Notes: generated by a model from the sequence alone, not told the origin. A stretch of 46,504 bases of DNA from an uncultured Planctomycetaceae bacterium (GCA_903861195.1 CAIOTJ010000452.1:1-46504); one strand, 5' to 3'. Positions 17,660-27,475 are shown, counted from the stretch's first letter. A program made the numbers and translations.

Positions 17660-18334
17660 ATGTTGTCGCGCGTACTGGAACCGGAGGTGATGGACACGGC
17701 CGAGGAGGCACTCGACTACGACACGATGGACCATTCGTTCGTAAACGGTCTGTTTGCCGATCAGTTCGCCCAGCTACTGCAGGACAGCACCTACCGGCCT
17801 GCCGGCCGTTGGCGGGTTTTGGACGTGGGAACGGGGACGGCCCAAATCCCAATCGAGATTGTCCGACGCCGGGCCGATGTTGACATTGTGGCGATTGATC
17901 TTTCCCGCGAAATGCTGAAGCTGGGACTGCGCAATCTGGAGCAGGCGGGAGTGACCGCGGCGATTCGCCTGGAACTGGTGGACGCCAAGCGACTCCTGGA
18001 TGCCACTGCGAGTTACGACGCCGTCATTTCCAACAGCATCATCCACCACATTCCAGAGCCGCTGCATTCCCTGCGGGAGATGGTGCGGGTGCTGCGTCCC
18101 GGCGGCGTCTTGTTTGTGCGCGACCTGCTGCGACCCCCCGATCAGATGACCCTGGAGAACCTGGTCGACCAACATGCCGCCGGTGCCAATCCGCACCAGC
18201 GGCGGTTGTTCTCCGAGTCGTTGCGGGCCGCCCTGACCGTCGACGAAGTGGCCAGCCTGTTACATCAGGTGGGCCTGCCTTCCTCGTGGGTGGCGGCCAC
18301 CAGCGACCGGCACTGGACAATCTGTTCGCAGTGA
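17660..18334 (+). CDS. Class I SAM-dependent methyltransferase (UbiE-like fold)
   Basis: The 224-residue cytoplasmic protein has motif I VLDVGTGTAQIPIEI (SAM binding), an acidic residue after strand 2 (VAIDLSREML), motif II/III ISNSIIHHIPEP, and LRPGGVLFVRD after strand 5. This is the Methyltransf_11/UbiE-like pattern, and the substrate is unknown. AGAGGAAG lies just upstream of the ATG. It follows the PQQ-like gene by 50 bases and ends 68 bases from the convergent SMP-30/esterase gene, with a probable terminator hairpin between. Small-molecule or quinone methylation is possible but only by family analogy. Confidence 0.87.
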   Translation: MLSRVLEPEVMDTAEEALDYDTMDHSFVNGLFADQFAQLLQDSTYRPAGRWRVLDVGTGTAQIPIEIVRRRADVDIVAIDLSREMLKLGLRNLEQAGVTAAIRLELVDAKRLLDATASYDAVISNSIIHHIPEPLHSLREMVRVLRPGGVLFVRDLLRPPDQMTLENLVDQHAAGANPHQRRLFSESLRAALTVDEVASLLHQVGLPSSWVAATSDRHWTICSQ

Positions 18335-18343
18335 GACATCCAG

Positions 18344-18374
18344 CGCCGTGATCACCTCCCGAGGTGGTCTGGCG
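18344..18374. terminator. Hairpin between convergent genes, probable bidirectional terminator
   Basis: CACCTC (18353-18358) pairs with GAGGTG (18361-18366) around a two-base loop, and CGCC (18344-18347) with GGCG (18371-18374) extends the stem past an imperfect middle. A second inverted pair, GACCGGC / GCCGGTC, follows at about 18378-18404. No U run is present. The position, between convergent stops at 18334 and 18403, supports termination. Confidence 0.5.
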
Positions 18375-18402
18375 CGTGACCGGCCGGTGCCAAGGACGCC
18401 GG

Positions 18403-20184
18403 TCAGGGTTTGAGATTGCGATCGAGGAATTCCCACATTCCGCGGACCGAATCCTCAAGTTTCTTGCCTCCCCAGCCGTGTCCGTCGCCCAGCATCAATT
18501 CGACGCGGCCAGGAATGCCGGCGTTGGTGAGGGCTTCGGCCATGAACCAGGCCTGTTCACCTGGGACCAATGGGTCCTTGGTTCCCTGCATCAGCAGCAT
18601 GGGGGCGTCGCCGGCGTTCACATATGTGATGGGCGAGGCCTTCTTGTACGCTTCAGGCATATCTTCCCGGGTCCCACCCAGGAAGTTCTTGAGGATGCCT
18701 TGAGACACCTCAGGCAGTGTGGCGGACAGATCTGTCGGGCCGACGAAGTCGACCACCACCTGCACCTTGCTCGACTGCTCGGGCCAGCCCCCAGCTCCCT
18801 CCAGTCCGTCGGCGGGGTCCATCGTCCCCAGCATCATGGCCAGGTGGGCACCGGCCGAGAATCCCACGGCTCCGATTCTGTCGGGACGGATCTTGAGTTC
18901 CTTGGCATGTGCCCGCAGCCAACGGATGGCGCACTTCACGTCTTCGACCTGGGAGGGAAAGCGATGCTTGGGGGCCAATCGATAGCCGATTGTGGCTGAG
19001 GCATAACCCTTTTGGGCCGCCTCGATGGCCTGCGCCGTGTGGTCTTCCTTCTTGCCGCCTGACCAGCCGCCGCCATGGATGAACACCACGACGGGAAAGG
19101 GACCGTTGCCTGTGGCGGGACGGGTGAAATGGAGAGTCAGCGGCTCACCTCCACCCGTCCCATACTGCACATTCTGTTGCAGCAGATAGGCTGGCTGGGG
19201 GGCCGCACCCACCAGGGGCGAGGCAGACGTGTCGCGCGGCTTGTTGGTGCGGGTGAACTGTCCTCCGCGCACCTTCATCGCGAGACTGTAGACCTGCTTG
19301 TCGCACGTCATGTAGAGAGTCTTGCCATCCGGACCACCAAACGCCACGTTGGAGCAGAACTCGGAGATGGGGATGAGGCCCAGAGAGACCCCATCACGAT
19401 CGACCACCCAGACCCCGCCGCTGCCCGAGAGGTACAGCTTGCCCTGTTCGTCGATGGTGAAACCGTCGGGGGCCGTCCGCTTGTCGGCGGGAACGGGAGG
19501 ATCGAAAAAGAGCCGCCCGGCACCGACTGTGCCATCGGCCTGAATGGGATACCGCCGCCAGTTCATCGGACCGTCGTCGGCCACGTACAGCCAGCGTCCG
19601 TCGTTCGAAACCTTGAGGCCATTGGGGACCTGCATGTCTTCGATGATCTTCCGCGATGTGCCGTTGGCTGTCAGCAGGTGCACGGCACTGGTTTTGTTCT
19701 TCCCGTCGAAATCGGGATCGGTGAAATAGATGTCTCCGTTGGGAGCCTGGGCGACGTCGTTCGGCTGGTGCAGCGCGGAGTTGAAGTGCAGCACCTGGGT
19801 GTCAGATGGCCCATTCGGGCCGATGCCGTAACTGAGAATGCGATGACCAAACGCCTGGGCGCCGATCAATCGACCATCGTTCCCGAGGGCCATTCCGTTG
19901 ACTCCCTCGGTCTTGTCGGCCCAGACAGTCACCTTGCCGGGCTCGTCGAGGCGGAGAATCTGGGTATCGGCCTTCTCTTTGCCGAAGGCAGTGAAGTACA
20001 GCTTGCCGGTTACCCCATCCCAGACCGGGCCTTCAAAAAAGCGGGGATCGCTGTAGACCGACACCAGTTTCGCATTCGTGGCCACGGTCGAAGGCCAGCC
20101 AGTTTCCTGGGCCCGCAGTGGCGCGAGGCATGCTGCCAGGGATACTTGCCAAACCACCAGTGAGAGACACAGTCGTTTCTTCAT
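18403..20184 (-). CDS. SMP-30/gluconolactonase-like propeller fused to an alpha/beta-hydrolase (BD-FAE-type) esterase
   Basis: The start at 20184 gives the signal peptide MKKRLCLSLVVWQVSLAAC (cleavage near LRA-QE) and a 593-residue exported protein. The first half (about residues 30-300) is an SMP-30/gluconolactonase-like six-bladed propeller (FFEGPVWD, QPNDVAQAPNGDIYFTDP, APDGFTIDEQGKLY). The second half (about 330-593) is an esterase: HGGGW oxyanion motif, nucleophile elbow GFSAGA, acid Asp in KDPLVPG and His in DGHGWG. Family knowledge suggests lactone hydrolysis plus deacetylation or de-esterification of a carbohydrate or plant polymer. The fusion could process both bond types on one substrate, which is inference. 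The upstream neighbour on the same strand is glgB, 241 bases away. Confidence 0.88.
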   Translation of the reverse strand: MKKRLCLSLVVWQVSLAACLAPLRAQETGWPSTVATNAKLVSVYSDPRFFEGPVWDGVTGKLYFTAFGKEKADTQILRLDEPGKVTVWADKTEGVNGMALGNDGRLIGAQAFGHRILSYGIGPNGPSDTQVLHFNSALHQPNDVAQAPNGDIYFTDPDFDGKNKTSAVHLLTANGTSRKIIEDMQVPNGLKVSNDGRWLYVADDGPMNWRRYPIQADGTVGAGRLFFDPPVPADKRTAPDGFTIDEQGKLYLSGSGGVWVVDRDGVSLGLIPISEFCSNVAFGGPDGKTLYMTCDKQVYSLAMKVRGGQFTRTNKPRDTSASPLVGAAPQPAYLLQQNVQYGTGGGEPLTLHFTRPATGNGPFPVVVFIHGGGWSGGKKEDHTAQAIEAAQKGYASATIGYRLAPKHRFPSQVEDVKCAIRWLRAHAKELKIRPDRIGAVGFSAGAHLAMMLGTMDPADGLEGAGGWPEQSSKVQVVVDFVGPTDLSATLPEVSQGILKNFLGGTREDMPEAYKKASPITYVNAGDAPMLLMQGTKDPLVPGEQAWFMAEALTNAGIPGRVELMLGDGHGWGGKKLEDSVRGMWEFLDRNLKP

Positions 20185-20425
20185 GGCGCGAAGCTCCGTG
20201 CGACGGACGACAACCAAAGATCCTCAAGTCCAGACGATAACGCCGCGATTTGCGAATGAAAAGGAGGCCGTGGTCCGGCGCAGGGTCTGGTAGGAACCTG
20301 GTCGGCCTCTTCTGCAGGCCAAGGAGTGTCGAACGGGCAACCGGCACATTGCGGCCCGGCAATCTACGATTGACTCGTTCGCGGGGGACTTTCTTCGGTC
20401 CGTCGGAACCCAACCGCCGTGGAAC

Positions 20426-22381
20426 TTAACTCGCGCGGGGCGATACAGGACGCAACACCAACAGAGCCAGTGGGGGCAGGCAGACGCGGATGCTGTGGGG
20501 CTGGCCATGCAGGGGGATCGGTTCGGAATAGACCCCCCCCAGATTGCCAAGATTGCTGCCCCCGTAGATGGCGGCATCGCTGTTGAACAATTCGGTAAAA
20601 TAGCCGTTGGCAGGAACTCCCAGACGATAGCCGTCGCGGGGGACGGGGGTACAGTTCATCGCGACGAGCAGGAAATCCCTGGGATTTCTTCCAAGTCTGA
20701 GCCAGGCGAATACACTATTGGCCGAGTCGTCGCACGAAATCCACCGGAATCCTTCGGAATGCATGTCGAGCTCATGCAGGGCGGGCGACTCCCGGTAGAT
20801 GCGGTTGAGGTCGCCCACCAATCGCCGGACGCCATCATGGGTGGTGTGCCCACACAGGGCCCAGTCGATTTCCTGGTCGTGGTTCCACTCGGTCCACTGA
20901 CCCAGTTCTCCCCCCATGAACAGCAGCTTTTTGCCCGGAGAGGTGTATTGGTACGCGTACAACAGGCGGAGGTTGCCGAACCGCTGCCAATAATCGCCGG
21001 GCATCTGCGACACCAGAGAACGCTTGCCATGCACCACTTCGTCATGGGACAGGGGCAGGACGAAGTTCTCTGTGAACGCATAGACCATTCGGAACGACAA
21101 TTCGTTCTGGTGGTACTGCCGGTGGATGGGATCTCGCCGCAGGTAGCGCAGGGTGTCGTTCATCCAACCCATGTCCCACTTCATGGTAAACCCAAGGCCG
21201 CCCGTATAGACCGGACGCGAAACTCCTCCCCAGGCGGTCGATTCCTCGGCGATGGTGACCACGCCGGGAAATTCTCCGTGGACGATGGTGTTGAGGTCCT
21301 GCAGAAACTGGACCGCCTCGAGGTTTTCCCGACCGCCGTAGGGATTGGGAATCCACTCTCCCGGTTTGCGGGAATAGTCGAGGTAGAGCATCGAGGCGAC
21401 GGCATCCACCCGCAGACCGTCGACGTGATAGACATCGAGCCAGAAGCGTGCGCTGGAGAGCAGAAAGTTGCGGACTTCGGTGCGTCCGTAGTTGAAGACC
21501 AGTGTCCCCCAGTCGGGGTGAGATCCCTGGCGGGGATCTTCATGCTCGTAGAGACAGGTTCCGTCGAATCGCTCCAGTCCGTGCGCGTCGCTGGGGAAGT
21601 GGGCGGGAACCCAGTCGACCAACACCCCGATCCCATGCCGATGGCAGTGGTCGACGAAATACATGAAATCGTGGGGAGTGCCAAAGCGGCTGGTGGGGGC
21701 GAAGTAGCCGGTGGTCTGGTAACCCCACGACCCGTCGAACGGATATTCTGTGATGGGCAGCAACTGCAGGTGGGTGTAGCCCATCTGTCGGGCGTAGTCG
21801 ACCAGCATGTGGGCCAGTTCGCGATAGTTGAAGAACGCCCGGCCATCGCGTGGACGCCGCCATGATCCCAGTTGCACTTCGTAGATCGAGATGGGCTGTT
21901 CCAGCCAATTGGTCCGTTCGCGCTGCCGCAGCCAATCCAGGTCGTGCCAGTCGTATCCCGAAAGCTCGTAGACAATCGAGGCGGACTTGGGGCGCAATTC
22001 GGCGTGGAAGGCCACGGGGTCGGCCTTCTGCCCGATCGGTCCGGACTGTTCCTGAAGCGAATACTTGTAGGCCATCCCATGGCACAATCCCGGGACGAAG
22101 CCCGACCAGATGCCCGCATCGGAGGAGCCCAGCCGATGGTGCCCATGTTCCCATCCGTTCCCGTCGAACACGACCGAAACCTCGCGGGCGTTGGGAGCCC
22201 AGACAGCGCAGCGGCTGCCTGCGACACCATCGACCGAATCGGGATGGGCACCCAACAGCGAATACATCAGACAGTGGGTTCCAGACTGCATGGAGGCGAG
22301 GTCGTTCGGGCTGACACGATATCCGGGGGCCATGGTCTGGCCCTTCACCGGAGCGGATGGGGAGGCGCTGGAGCGGGCCAT
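20426..22381 (-). CDS. glgB: 1,4-alpha-glucan branching enzyme (GH13)
   Basis: The 651-residue protein makes alpha-1,6 branches in glycogen. It has an N-terminal CBM48 ([20 protein letters not shown], about residues 59-78) and a GH13 barrel. Catalytic residues by family alignment are the nucleophile Asp near 326 (DGLRVDAV), acid/base Glu near 379 (TIAEEST) and the third Asp near 447 ([10 protein letters not shown]). A C-terminal beta domain completes it. The length is shorter than E. coli GlgB, meaning only one N-terminal module. I chose ATG 22381; a GTG one codon upstream is equally in frame. The gene starts 6 bases after the DUF1501 stop and so may be co-transcribed with the PSD1/DUF1501 pair, with no functional link known. 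Confidence 0.95.
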   Translation of the reverse strand: MARSSASPSAPVKGQTMAPGYRVSPNDLASMQSGTHCLMYSLLGAHPDSVDGVAGSRCAVWAPNAREVSVVFDGNGWEHGHHRLGSSDAGIWSGFVPGLCHGMAYKYSLQEQSGPIGQKADPVAFHAELRPKSASIVYELSGYDWHDLDWLRQRERTNWLEQPISIYEVQLGSWRRPRDGRAFFNYRELAHMLVDYARQMGYTHLQLLPITEYPFDGSWGYQTTGYFAPTSRFGTPHDFMYFVDHCHRHGIGVLVDWVPAHFPSDAHGLERFDGTCLYEHEDPRQGSHPDWGTLVFNYGRTEVRNFLLSSARFWLDVYHVDGLRVDAVASMLYLDYSRKPGEWIPNPYGGRENLEAVQFLQDLNTIVHGEFPGVVTIAEESTAWGGVSRPVYTGGLGFTMKWDMGWMNDTLRYLRRDPIHRQYHQNELSFRMVYAFTENFVLPLSHDEVVHGKRSLVSQMPGDYWQRFGNLRLLYAYQYTSPGKKLLFMGGELGQWTEWNHDQEIDWALCGHTTHDGVRRLVGDLNRIYRESPALHELDMHSEGFRWISCDDSANSVFAWLRLGRNPRDFLLVAMNCTPVPRDGYRLGVPANGYFTELFNSDAAIYGGSNLGNLGGVYSEPIPLHGQPHSIRVCLPPLALLVLRPVSPRAS

Positions 22382-22387
22382 CACAGG

Positions 22388-23845
22388 TTAGGCAAACAGT
22401 TCGCGGGCGGCCTGGCCCTTGCCGTCTTCTGTCGCATAGAACGGCCGGCGTTCCACCTCGAAGGAGGTGGCCGGGCTGATTCCCATCGCGGTGAAGATGG
22501 TCGCATGCAGGTCCCGTACCGAGATGGGTTTCTGGATGGCGATGCAGGGGCGCTCCGGGGCGGTTTCCCCATACAGGAACCCCCGCTTGATTCCCCCGCC
22601 AAACATCAAAACGCAGGAAGCTCCGGTGAAATGCCGGTGCATTCCATAGTGCTTGAGTTCCCGCAGGACATCGGTGGGGGCCGTGGCCTGGTCTTTCGCC
22701 GAAGAACCAGGGACCCCTTCGATGATCATGTCGCGGCTGAATTCGCTGGCCAGTACGACCAGAGTCCGGTCGAGCAGCCCCCGGGATTCCAGGTCGCGGA
22801 TCAGCGTTGCGATGGGACGATCGATCTCGTGGTGCAACCGGTCCACCGTCTCGTGTCCGTTGGCGTGGGTGTCCCAGTGGACGAAGGGAATGTATTCGGT
22901 GGTGACCTCGACATAACGGGCCCCCGCCTCGACCAACCGTCGGGCGAGCAGGCATCCCTGGCCAAACCGGCCCGTGTTGTAGCGATCAAAGCTCTCTTGG
23001 GGCTCCCGCGAGATGTCGAAAGCCTCACGGTCCGCGGAGCCCAGCAGGCGGTGGGCGTTCTCCAGTGAGCGGAGCAGTGAGTCTTGCCGGAATTCACTGG
23101 CGTCAGTTCGTTTGAGAAGTTCTTTGTAGAGTTTCTCACGCTTCGAGAAGCGCATCGGGTCCATCCCCCGGGGGGGTTTGACCGCCCGGGCCGCCTCTTC
23201 CGGAAACGGCAGGTTCATCGGACCATGGTCACTGCCGAAAAAACCGGCCTGGGTGAATGCCTTGATCTCTTCGTTTTCGCCAATCCCCTCGAGCCGTTGG
23301 CCAATGTTGATGAACGCCGGGATCACCGGGTTGCGGGGGCCCAGGACCCGCGACATCCAGGCTCCAATGTGCGGGGCCGCCACCGTTTGCGGAGGGACAT
23401 ACCCAGTATGCCAGTGGTACTGGTGACGCGAATGCAGGATGCTTCCCAGGTCGGGCAGCACATGCGAGCGGATCAAGGTGCCCCTGTCGAGCACCTGGCC
23501 GATTTCTTCCAGCCCCTCGCAGATTTTGATGTTGTCGACCGCGGTGTCGATCGAGCGGAACGTGCTCATCACCTTTTCGACCGGTGTGCCCACCTCGAAC
23601 GGATGATAGCGCTTCGGGTCGAAGGTCTCGGGGGCGGCCATACCCCCGGCCATCCAGAGCACAATGCAAGAGTCGGCCGTGGCTTGGGGGGCCTTGTCCA
23701 AACCATCCTGGGCGGTCAGCAAGCGGGGTGCGGCCCCCCCCCAGGCGGCCACCGAGGCCGCGGAGAGCTGCTGCAAAAAGAGACGGCGAGCCTGCTGCTC
23801 ATTCCGTCCGGGGACAGCCGTTTCAGGGCAATCTGAGTGGGACAT
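22388..23845 (-). CDS. DUF1501 secreted protein
   Basis: The 485-residue protein starts at ATG 23845, where GGAGG sits eight bases upstream; a longer frame to 24028 lacks family sequence. The N-terminus carries RRLFLQQLSAASVAAWGG, a degenerate Tat-like leader (RR but no clean RRxFL context). The body has the family segments DSCIVLWMAGGMAAPETFDPK, AWMSRVLGP, TEYIPFVHWDTHANGHE and LVVLASEFSRD. DUF1501 proteins resemble alkaline phosphatase/sulfatase folds, but their reaction is not known. The gene lies 140 bases downstream of a PSD1 protein gene on the same strand; such pairing is a planctomycete hallmark and suggests the two act together in the periplasm or cell envelope. Confidence 0.93.
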   Translation of the reverse strand: MSHSDCPETAVPGRNEQQARRLFLQQLSAASVAAWGGAAPRLLTAQDGLDKAPQATADSCIVLWMAGGMAAPETFDPKRYHPFEVGTPVEKVMSTFRSIDTAVDNIKICEGLEEIGQVLDRGTLIRSHVLPDLGSILHSRHQYHWHTGYVPPQTVAAPHIGAWMSRVLGPRNPVIPAFINIGQRLEGIGENEEIKAFTQAGFFGSDHGPMNLPFPEEAARAVKPPRGMDPMRFSKREKLYKELLKRTDASEFRQDSLLRSLENAHRLLGSADREAFDISREPQESFDRYNTGRFGQGCLLARRLVEAGARYVEVTTEYIPFVHWDTHANGHETVDRLHHEIDRPIATLIRDLESRGLLDRTLVVLASEFSRDMIIEGVPGSSAKDQATAPTDVLRELKHYGMHRHFTGASCVLMFGGGIKRGFLYGETAPERPCIAIQKPISVRDLHATIFTAMGISPATSFEVERRPFYATEDGKGQAARELFA

Positions 23846-23985
23846 CTGGAAAACCTCCGGACCTGTCCGGCGGGACAGTTCAGTAACCAACTTCAAACGG
23901 TTTTGGAATCGACTCGCGGCCTGTCCATCATCTGGCTGGACCGTGATCCTTCGGTCAGGAGGCCAGAGACGAGGGGACACTCGCA

Positions 23986-26415
23986 TCAGCGAACATGGAG
24001 AAATTCGGGTTGCAGCACCAATGACCACAACAGATCCTCCACGTCAGAGGCCTGGGGTGTCTTCCCCAGGAACCGGAGAGCGGCTTCCCGGGTTTGATCA
24101 CTGGGGGGATGGGACGTTCCAAAGGTGTACAGCAAGTCGACCAGTTCGGCCGGACGCTCGGCGAAGCGGTTTGCGAGACGCTGCGCCCCGGCCTCGAGCA
24201 TCGCTTTCAGTGCATCGCCATTGGCCAGTTCCAGAGCCTCCAACGTAGTGAACTGCGTGGGCCGGCTGGTCACGATCTGATCGCGGTTCGGCCTCCCCAG
24301 GGCCCGCATCAGCTCATCGGATTTGACCAGCGCGGCGCGAACCCGGGCTCGGTGGGGGTCCAGGGCGTCCTCCAACAGTTGCGACGGCCCATCGCCAATC
24401 CGGCTGGACCAGACGGTGGGTTCGGCCAAAGCAATGGCTGGCAGCCAGTCCTTCGGTTCCGCCGGGAATGTTCCCTCGCCGTCGGGAATCTGGCGCGTCC
24501 AGCGCCAGTCAGGCCCCGTGGCAAGGGTGATCGTCGGGCGGTCGGGAATGCGAATCCGGCCCACCAGCAGCAGTCCGGCGGGATTGGGGCCTTCGCCCCC
24601 GTTTTTTGCCACGACTCGGAGTGTGTTGTCTCCCGCCCGCAGTGAATCGGCCAGAGACACGACCTCGACGGTCTCCCAGTTCCCATCGGCGGCCACTCGT
24701 CGACCGTTGACTATCAGGACATAGTCGTTGTCGCAGGTGAGCGCGACGGCCGAATCTTCAGGGACGACTGGGAGATTGAAAGTCACTTCGAAGGTGGCTG
24801 TCTCACCGCCTGGGGAGGCCGCCTGCTTCTGGTCTGTGGTCCAGATCCATCTGGCCGGGGTCTTGGGACCGGCGCCGCCCGAAACCGTGCGCCGGGCCAC
24901 AACCGCGTCGGCCTTGGCCGGATGACTCCCGGTGAGTTGCCAGACGGCGTCGACGAACTGCTCCGCCGTCATCCGTCGGGGAATCGGGCTCAAGTCCTGC
25001 CAATTCTCCCCATCGGGGGAGCTTTCGGCTGGGATCTGCTGCTGGTAGGTGGCCGAAGAGGCAATCAACCGCAATGTGTGTTTCAGGTCGTACCCGTGCT
25101 GGCTGAAGTCCCACGCGAGGTAATCGAGAAGATTCGAATCGCGCGGCTCGGTATTCAGGGCATCCACGGGATGAACCAGCCCCAGCCCCATCAGGCGATG
25201 CCAGAGGCGGTTGACAATCGACCGGCTCAGGCGTCCGTTCTGTGGATGGGTCAGCAGATTCGCCAGTTGCCGGAGCCGCTCGGGCTTCGGGGCCTGGGGG
25301 TCGACCTGGCCGAGTTCAGGGAATAACCAGGAGGGCTGGGCCACCTCACCTGTGGGTTTATCGCAACGAAAGATCGGAAGCGGGGCATCGGCATAAATCG
25401 CCGCGAGCCCATAAGCATCCTGAAGTTTCCAGCGGTCGATGAAGCTGTCGTGACAGGAGGCGCACTTGAGGTTGATGCCTAAAAGCGCCTGGGAAATGCT
25501 TTGGGCAAACTGTACTTCATTGGTTTGACTGGCCGAAACTTCACCCCGCCAGCGGATCCCCTGGATGAATCCCTCCGAATCGGGGGTGGGGGAAATCAAC
25601 TCCCGTACCATGGCGTCGTAGGGCTTGTTGGCGACCAGCGAGGCATGCAGCCACGAGGTGATTTGCTTGCGGCCACCGGTAATAAAACCAGTACCGGTGT
25701 AATCATTCCGCAGCAGATCGTTCCAAAACGTCAGCCAATGGTCGGCATAGGCGATGGAGTTGTTGAGCAGATCGTCAATCAGTTGCTGCCGGCGCGTTTG
25801 GGGCGGATTCTTCAGAAACTCCCGCAGTTGCTCCGGAGTGGGGAGTAACCCGGTGAGGTCCAGAGAGACGCGCCTGGCAAACTCGCGATCGGAAATCCCG
25901 GAGCGGGGAGCGGGTTGATTCGGATGGGCGTCAACCAGTCGGTCAATGGGGTGGTCGCGGCCGAGTCTGGCCGCCGGAAGCTCAACCTCCCGAGGCCGCA
26001 GGGGGGCCTCATAATTGCTTTTGGCGAATGCGAATCCGTCGTCCCAAGGCAGTCCCGAGTCGATCCAACGACGAATCAATCCGACTTCGGCGTCGGTCAG
26101 CCGGGGCCCTTCGGGCGGCATTTGCAGATCAGGATCCTGTGCGGTGATCCGCTCGACGAGGGGGCTGTTCGACGAATCGCCCGCTTGGACAGCCACACCC
26201 GATTCACCACCTTGAATGAGGCTACGCCGGGTGTCAAACGAGAAACCTCCCTGCTTGCGGGCACCGGTGTGGCACTTGGCGCAGTGTTTTCTCAGAAGCG
26301 GAACGATTTCATGGGTGAAATCGAGAGGCGCATTCGGGACTGCGTATGCCGTACAGCCAAAGAGCCAACAACCAAGAAAGCAGCCCAGTGCGGTGGCGAG
26401 AGTCGAGGAAGGCAT
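23986..26415 (-). CDS. PSD1 protein: cytochrome c-like + DUF1549 + DUF1553 with an inserted beta-sandwich-like domain
   Basis: The start at 26415 gives a hydrophobic leader (MPSSTLATALGCFLGCWLFG) and 809 residues; the frame extends upstream without family sequence. Order: a planctomycete cytochrome c domain with CAKCH near residue 44, DUF1549 (VSLDLTGLLPTPEQ, then a second CxxCH, CASCH) and DUF1553 (LSRSIVNRLWHRLMGLGLVHPVDAL). Within DUF1553, about residues 525-655, lies a segment unlike the second PSD1 protein in this window: RWIWTTDQ, then a beta-rich stretch (VALTCDNDYVLIVNGRRV, GDNTLRVVAKNGG) like galactose-binding modules. The two CxxCH motifs suggest c-type heme and electron transfer. 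Function is unknown; a DUF1501 partner lies downstream. Confidence 0.92.
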   Translation of the reverse strand: MPSSTLATALGCFLGCWLFGCTAYAVPNAPLDFTHEIVPLLRKHCAKCHTGARKQGGFSFDTRRSLIQGGESGVAVQAGDSSNSPLVERITAQDPDLQMPPEGPRLTDAEVGLIRRWIDSGLPWDDGFAFAKSNYEAPLRPREVELPAARLGRDHPIDRLVDAHPNQPAPRSGISDREFARRVSLDLTGLLPTPEQLREFLKNPPQTRRQQLIDDLLNNSIAYADHWLTFWNDLLRNDYTGTGFITGGRKQITSWLHASLVANKPYDAMVRELISPTPDSEGFIQGIRWRGEVSASQTNEVQFAQSISQALLGINLKCASCHDSFIDRWKLQDAYGLAAIYADAPLPIFRCDKPTGEVAQPSWLFPELGQVDPQAPKPERLRQLANLLTHPQNGRLSRSIVNRLWHRLMGLGLVHPVDALNTEPRDSNLLDYLAWDFSQHGYDLKHTLRLIASSATYQQQIPAESSPDGENWQDLSPIPRRMTAEQFVDAVWQLTGSHPAKADAVVARRTVSGGAGPKTPARWIWTTDQKQAASPGGETATFEVTFNLPVVPEDSAVALTCDNDYVLIVNGRRVAADGNWETVEVVSLADSLRAGDNTLRVVAKNGGEGPNPAGLLLVGRIRIPDRPTITLATGPDWRWTRQIPDGEGTFPAEPKDWLPAIALAEPTVWSSRIGDGPSQLLEDALDPHRARVRAALVKSDELMRALGRPNRDQIVTSRPTQFTTLEALELANGDALKAMLEAGAQRLANRFAERPAELVDLLYTFGTSHPPSDQTREAALRFLGKTPQASDVEDLLWSLVLQPEFLHVR

Positions 26416-26513
26416 GCTGCAGCCGTTCGTGTGATGGGAACCGAACCGGGTCTGGTTCGATGGCCCCTGCCAGCAGGAGACGACTCGATCTTCGCAGGGA
26501 AGAGTTCCCCGGT

Positions 26514-27374
26514 CTAGCTTGGCTTCACACTGTCGGCAAATCGGACCAGTTGCTGCATACTGGAGCAAAAATGGTCCATCGGCAACTGTTCCCTGACCTC
26601 AGGAGCCATGCCATTTCCCCCAATCACCAGAAATCCCCCCACGTCCTTGATCGCTTCGTAAAGCGAGCGGACGCCAGGAACAATCTCTTCCGGATTCTCA
26701 ACATGGGAAATGCTAAGCCAGAACAGCCTCGGATGATTCTCAGCAATCGCACGACAGAACGAGGAAAACGGTACCGAATTCCCCAAGGAACGGGAATTCC
26801 AGCCGGCCGACTGCAGCACCAGTTCGACCATGGTGGTCGGGATCACGTAATGATCTCCAGGAATCGTCCCTCCCAAGGCCAGCAGGCCCGGATCCCCAGG
26901 GGGAGTTCCCAGACGGAATTCGAACAGCACCCGAGTCATGATTTCGCAGGCATGTCGTTCGCGGTAAATCTCCAGTTCACCGCAGGCCCACTGCTGCCCG
27001 ATCCGGGCGAACGCAGGAGCGACAACTTCATCGAAGATCACTGCCAGAGGCTTGCCCGACAGCCACAAGTCAAACAGAATTTGACGGGATCGATCTGCGT
27101 CCCCAGCCGTCAATGCTTGCAAAATGACGTCCAGGGCACGGTCTTGCACCCAACGGGATTGCCCAGAAGTCGCAGGAAGTCCCAACACCTCGGGAGCCAC
27201 CAGCGGTTGCTTGGTTTCTCGCAGATAGGAAATCACTGCGGCGATCGGAATGCGGCGGTGTCCTCCCGCGGTTTTGACAGATGGAATGATTCCCCGGTCG
27301 CACCAGCGTTTGACCGAAGATTCACTGACGTCAATCGCCCTGGCGACTTGCTTCGGAGTTACAAGTTCCTGCAC
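26514..27374 (-). CDS. MerR-type HTH regulator with B12-binding-like domain (LitR/CarH relative)
   Basis: The 286-residue protein has a MerR HTH (LVTPKQVARAIDVSESSVKRW, wing GGHRRIPI), then a helical B12-binding-2-like bundle (about residues 75-145) and a Rossmann-like B12-binding fold (about 160-280). In CarH/LitR the cobalamin is held by a Wx9EH motif and an ExHxxG/DxHxxG loop. Here the first reads W-x9-E-R-H and the second GDHYVIP, so neither His is at its usual place. The start GTG 27374 sits at the domain edge; ATG 27431 would add 19 residues. It is transcribed away from a sigma factor and a lipid-modification operon that it probably controls. Whether it binds B12 is uncertain. Confidence 0.85.
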   Translation of the reverse strand: MQELVTPKQVARAIDVSESSVKRWCDRGIIPSVKTAGGHRRIPIAAVISYLRETKQPLVAPEVLGLPATSGQSRWVQDRALDVILQALTAGDADRSRQILFDLWLSGKPLAVIFDEVVAPAFARIGQQWACGELEIYRERHACEIMTRVLFEFRLGTPPGDPGLLALGGTIPGDHYVIPTTMVELVLQSAGWNSRSLGNSVPFSSFCRAIAENHPRLFWLSISHVENPEEIVPGVRSLYEAIKDVGGFLVIGGNGMAPEVREQLPMDHFCSSMQQLVRFADSVKPS

Positions 27375-27447
27375 GATGGAATCTCGGCACGTTGCATTGA
27401 AAAAAGCGATTGATGATTCCCACCGAATCATTCACAAATCGCTCAAA

Positions 27448-27475
27448 ATGGTATGATTCGAAACAATGATTTCAA
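27448..27475 (-). promoter_or_regulatory. Candidate promoter for the MerR/B12-fold regulator
   Basis: On the minus strand, TTGAAA (27475-27470) and TACCAT (27453-27448) are separated by 16 bases. Transcription would start near 27441, inside the GCGATTTG box, which would allow autoregulation. That start leaves only about 10 bases before ATG 27431 and so favours the GTG start at 27374. The -10 matches only four of six positions. Confidence 0.35.
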
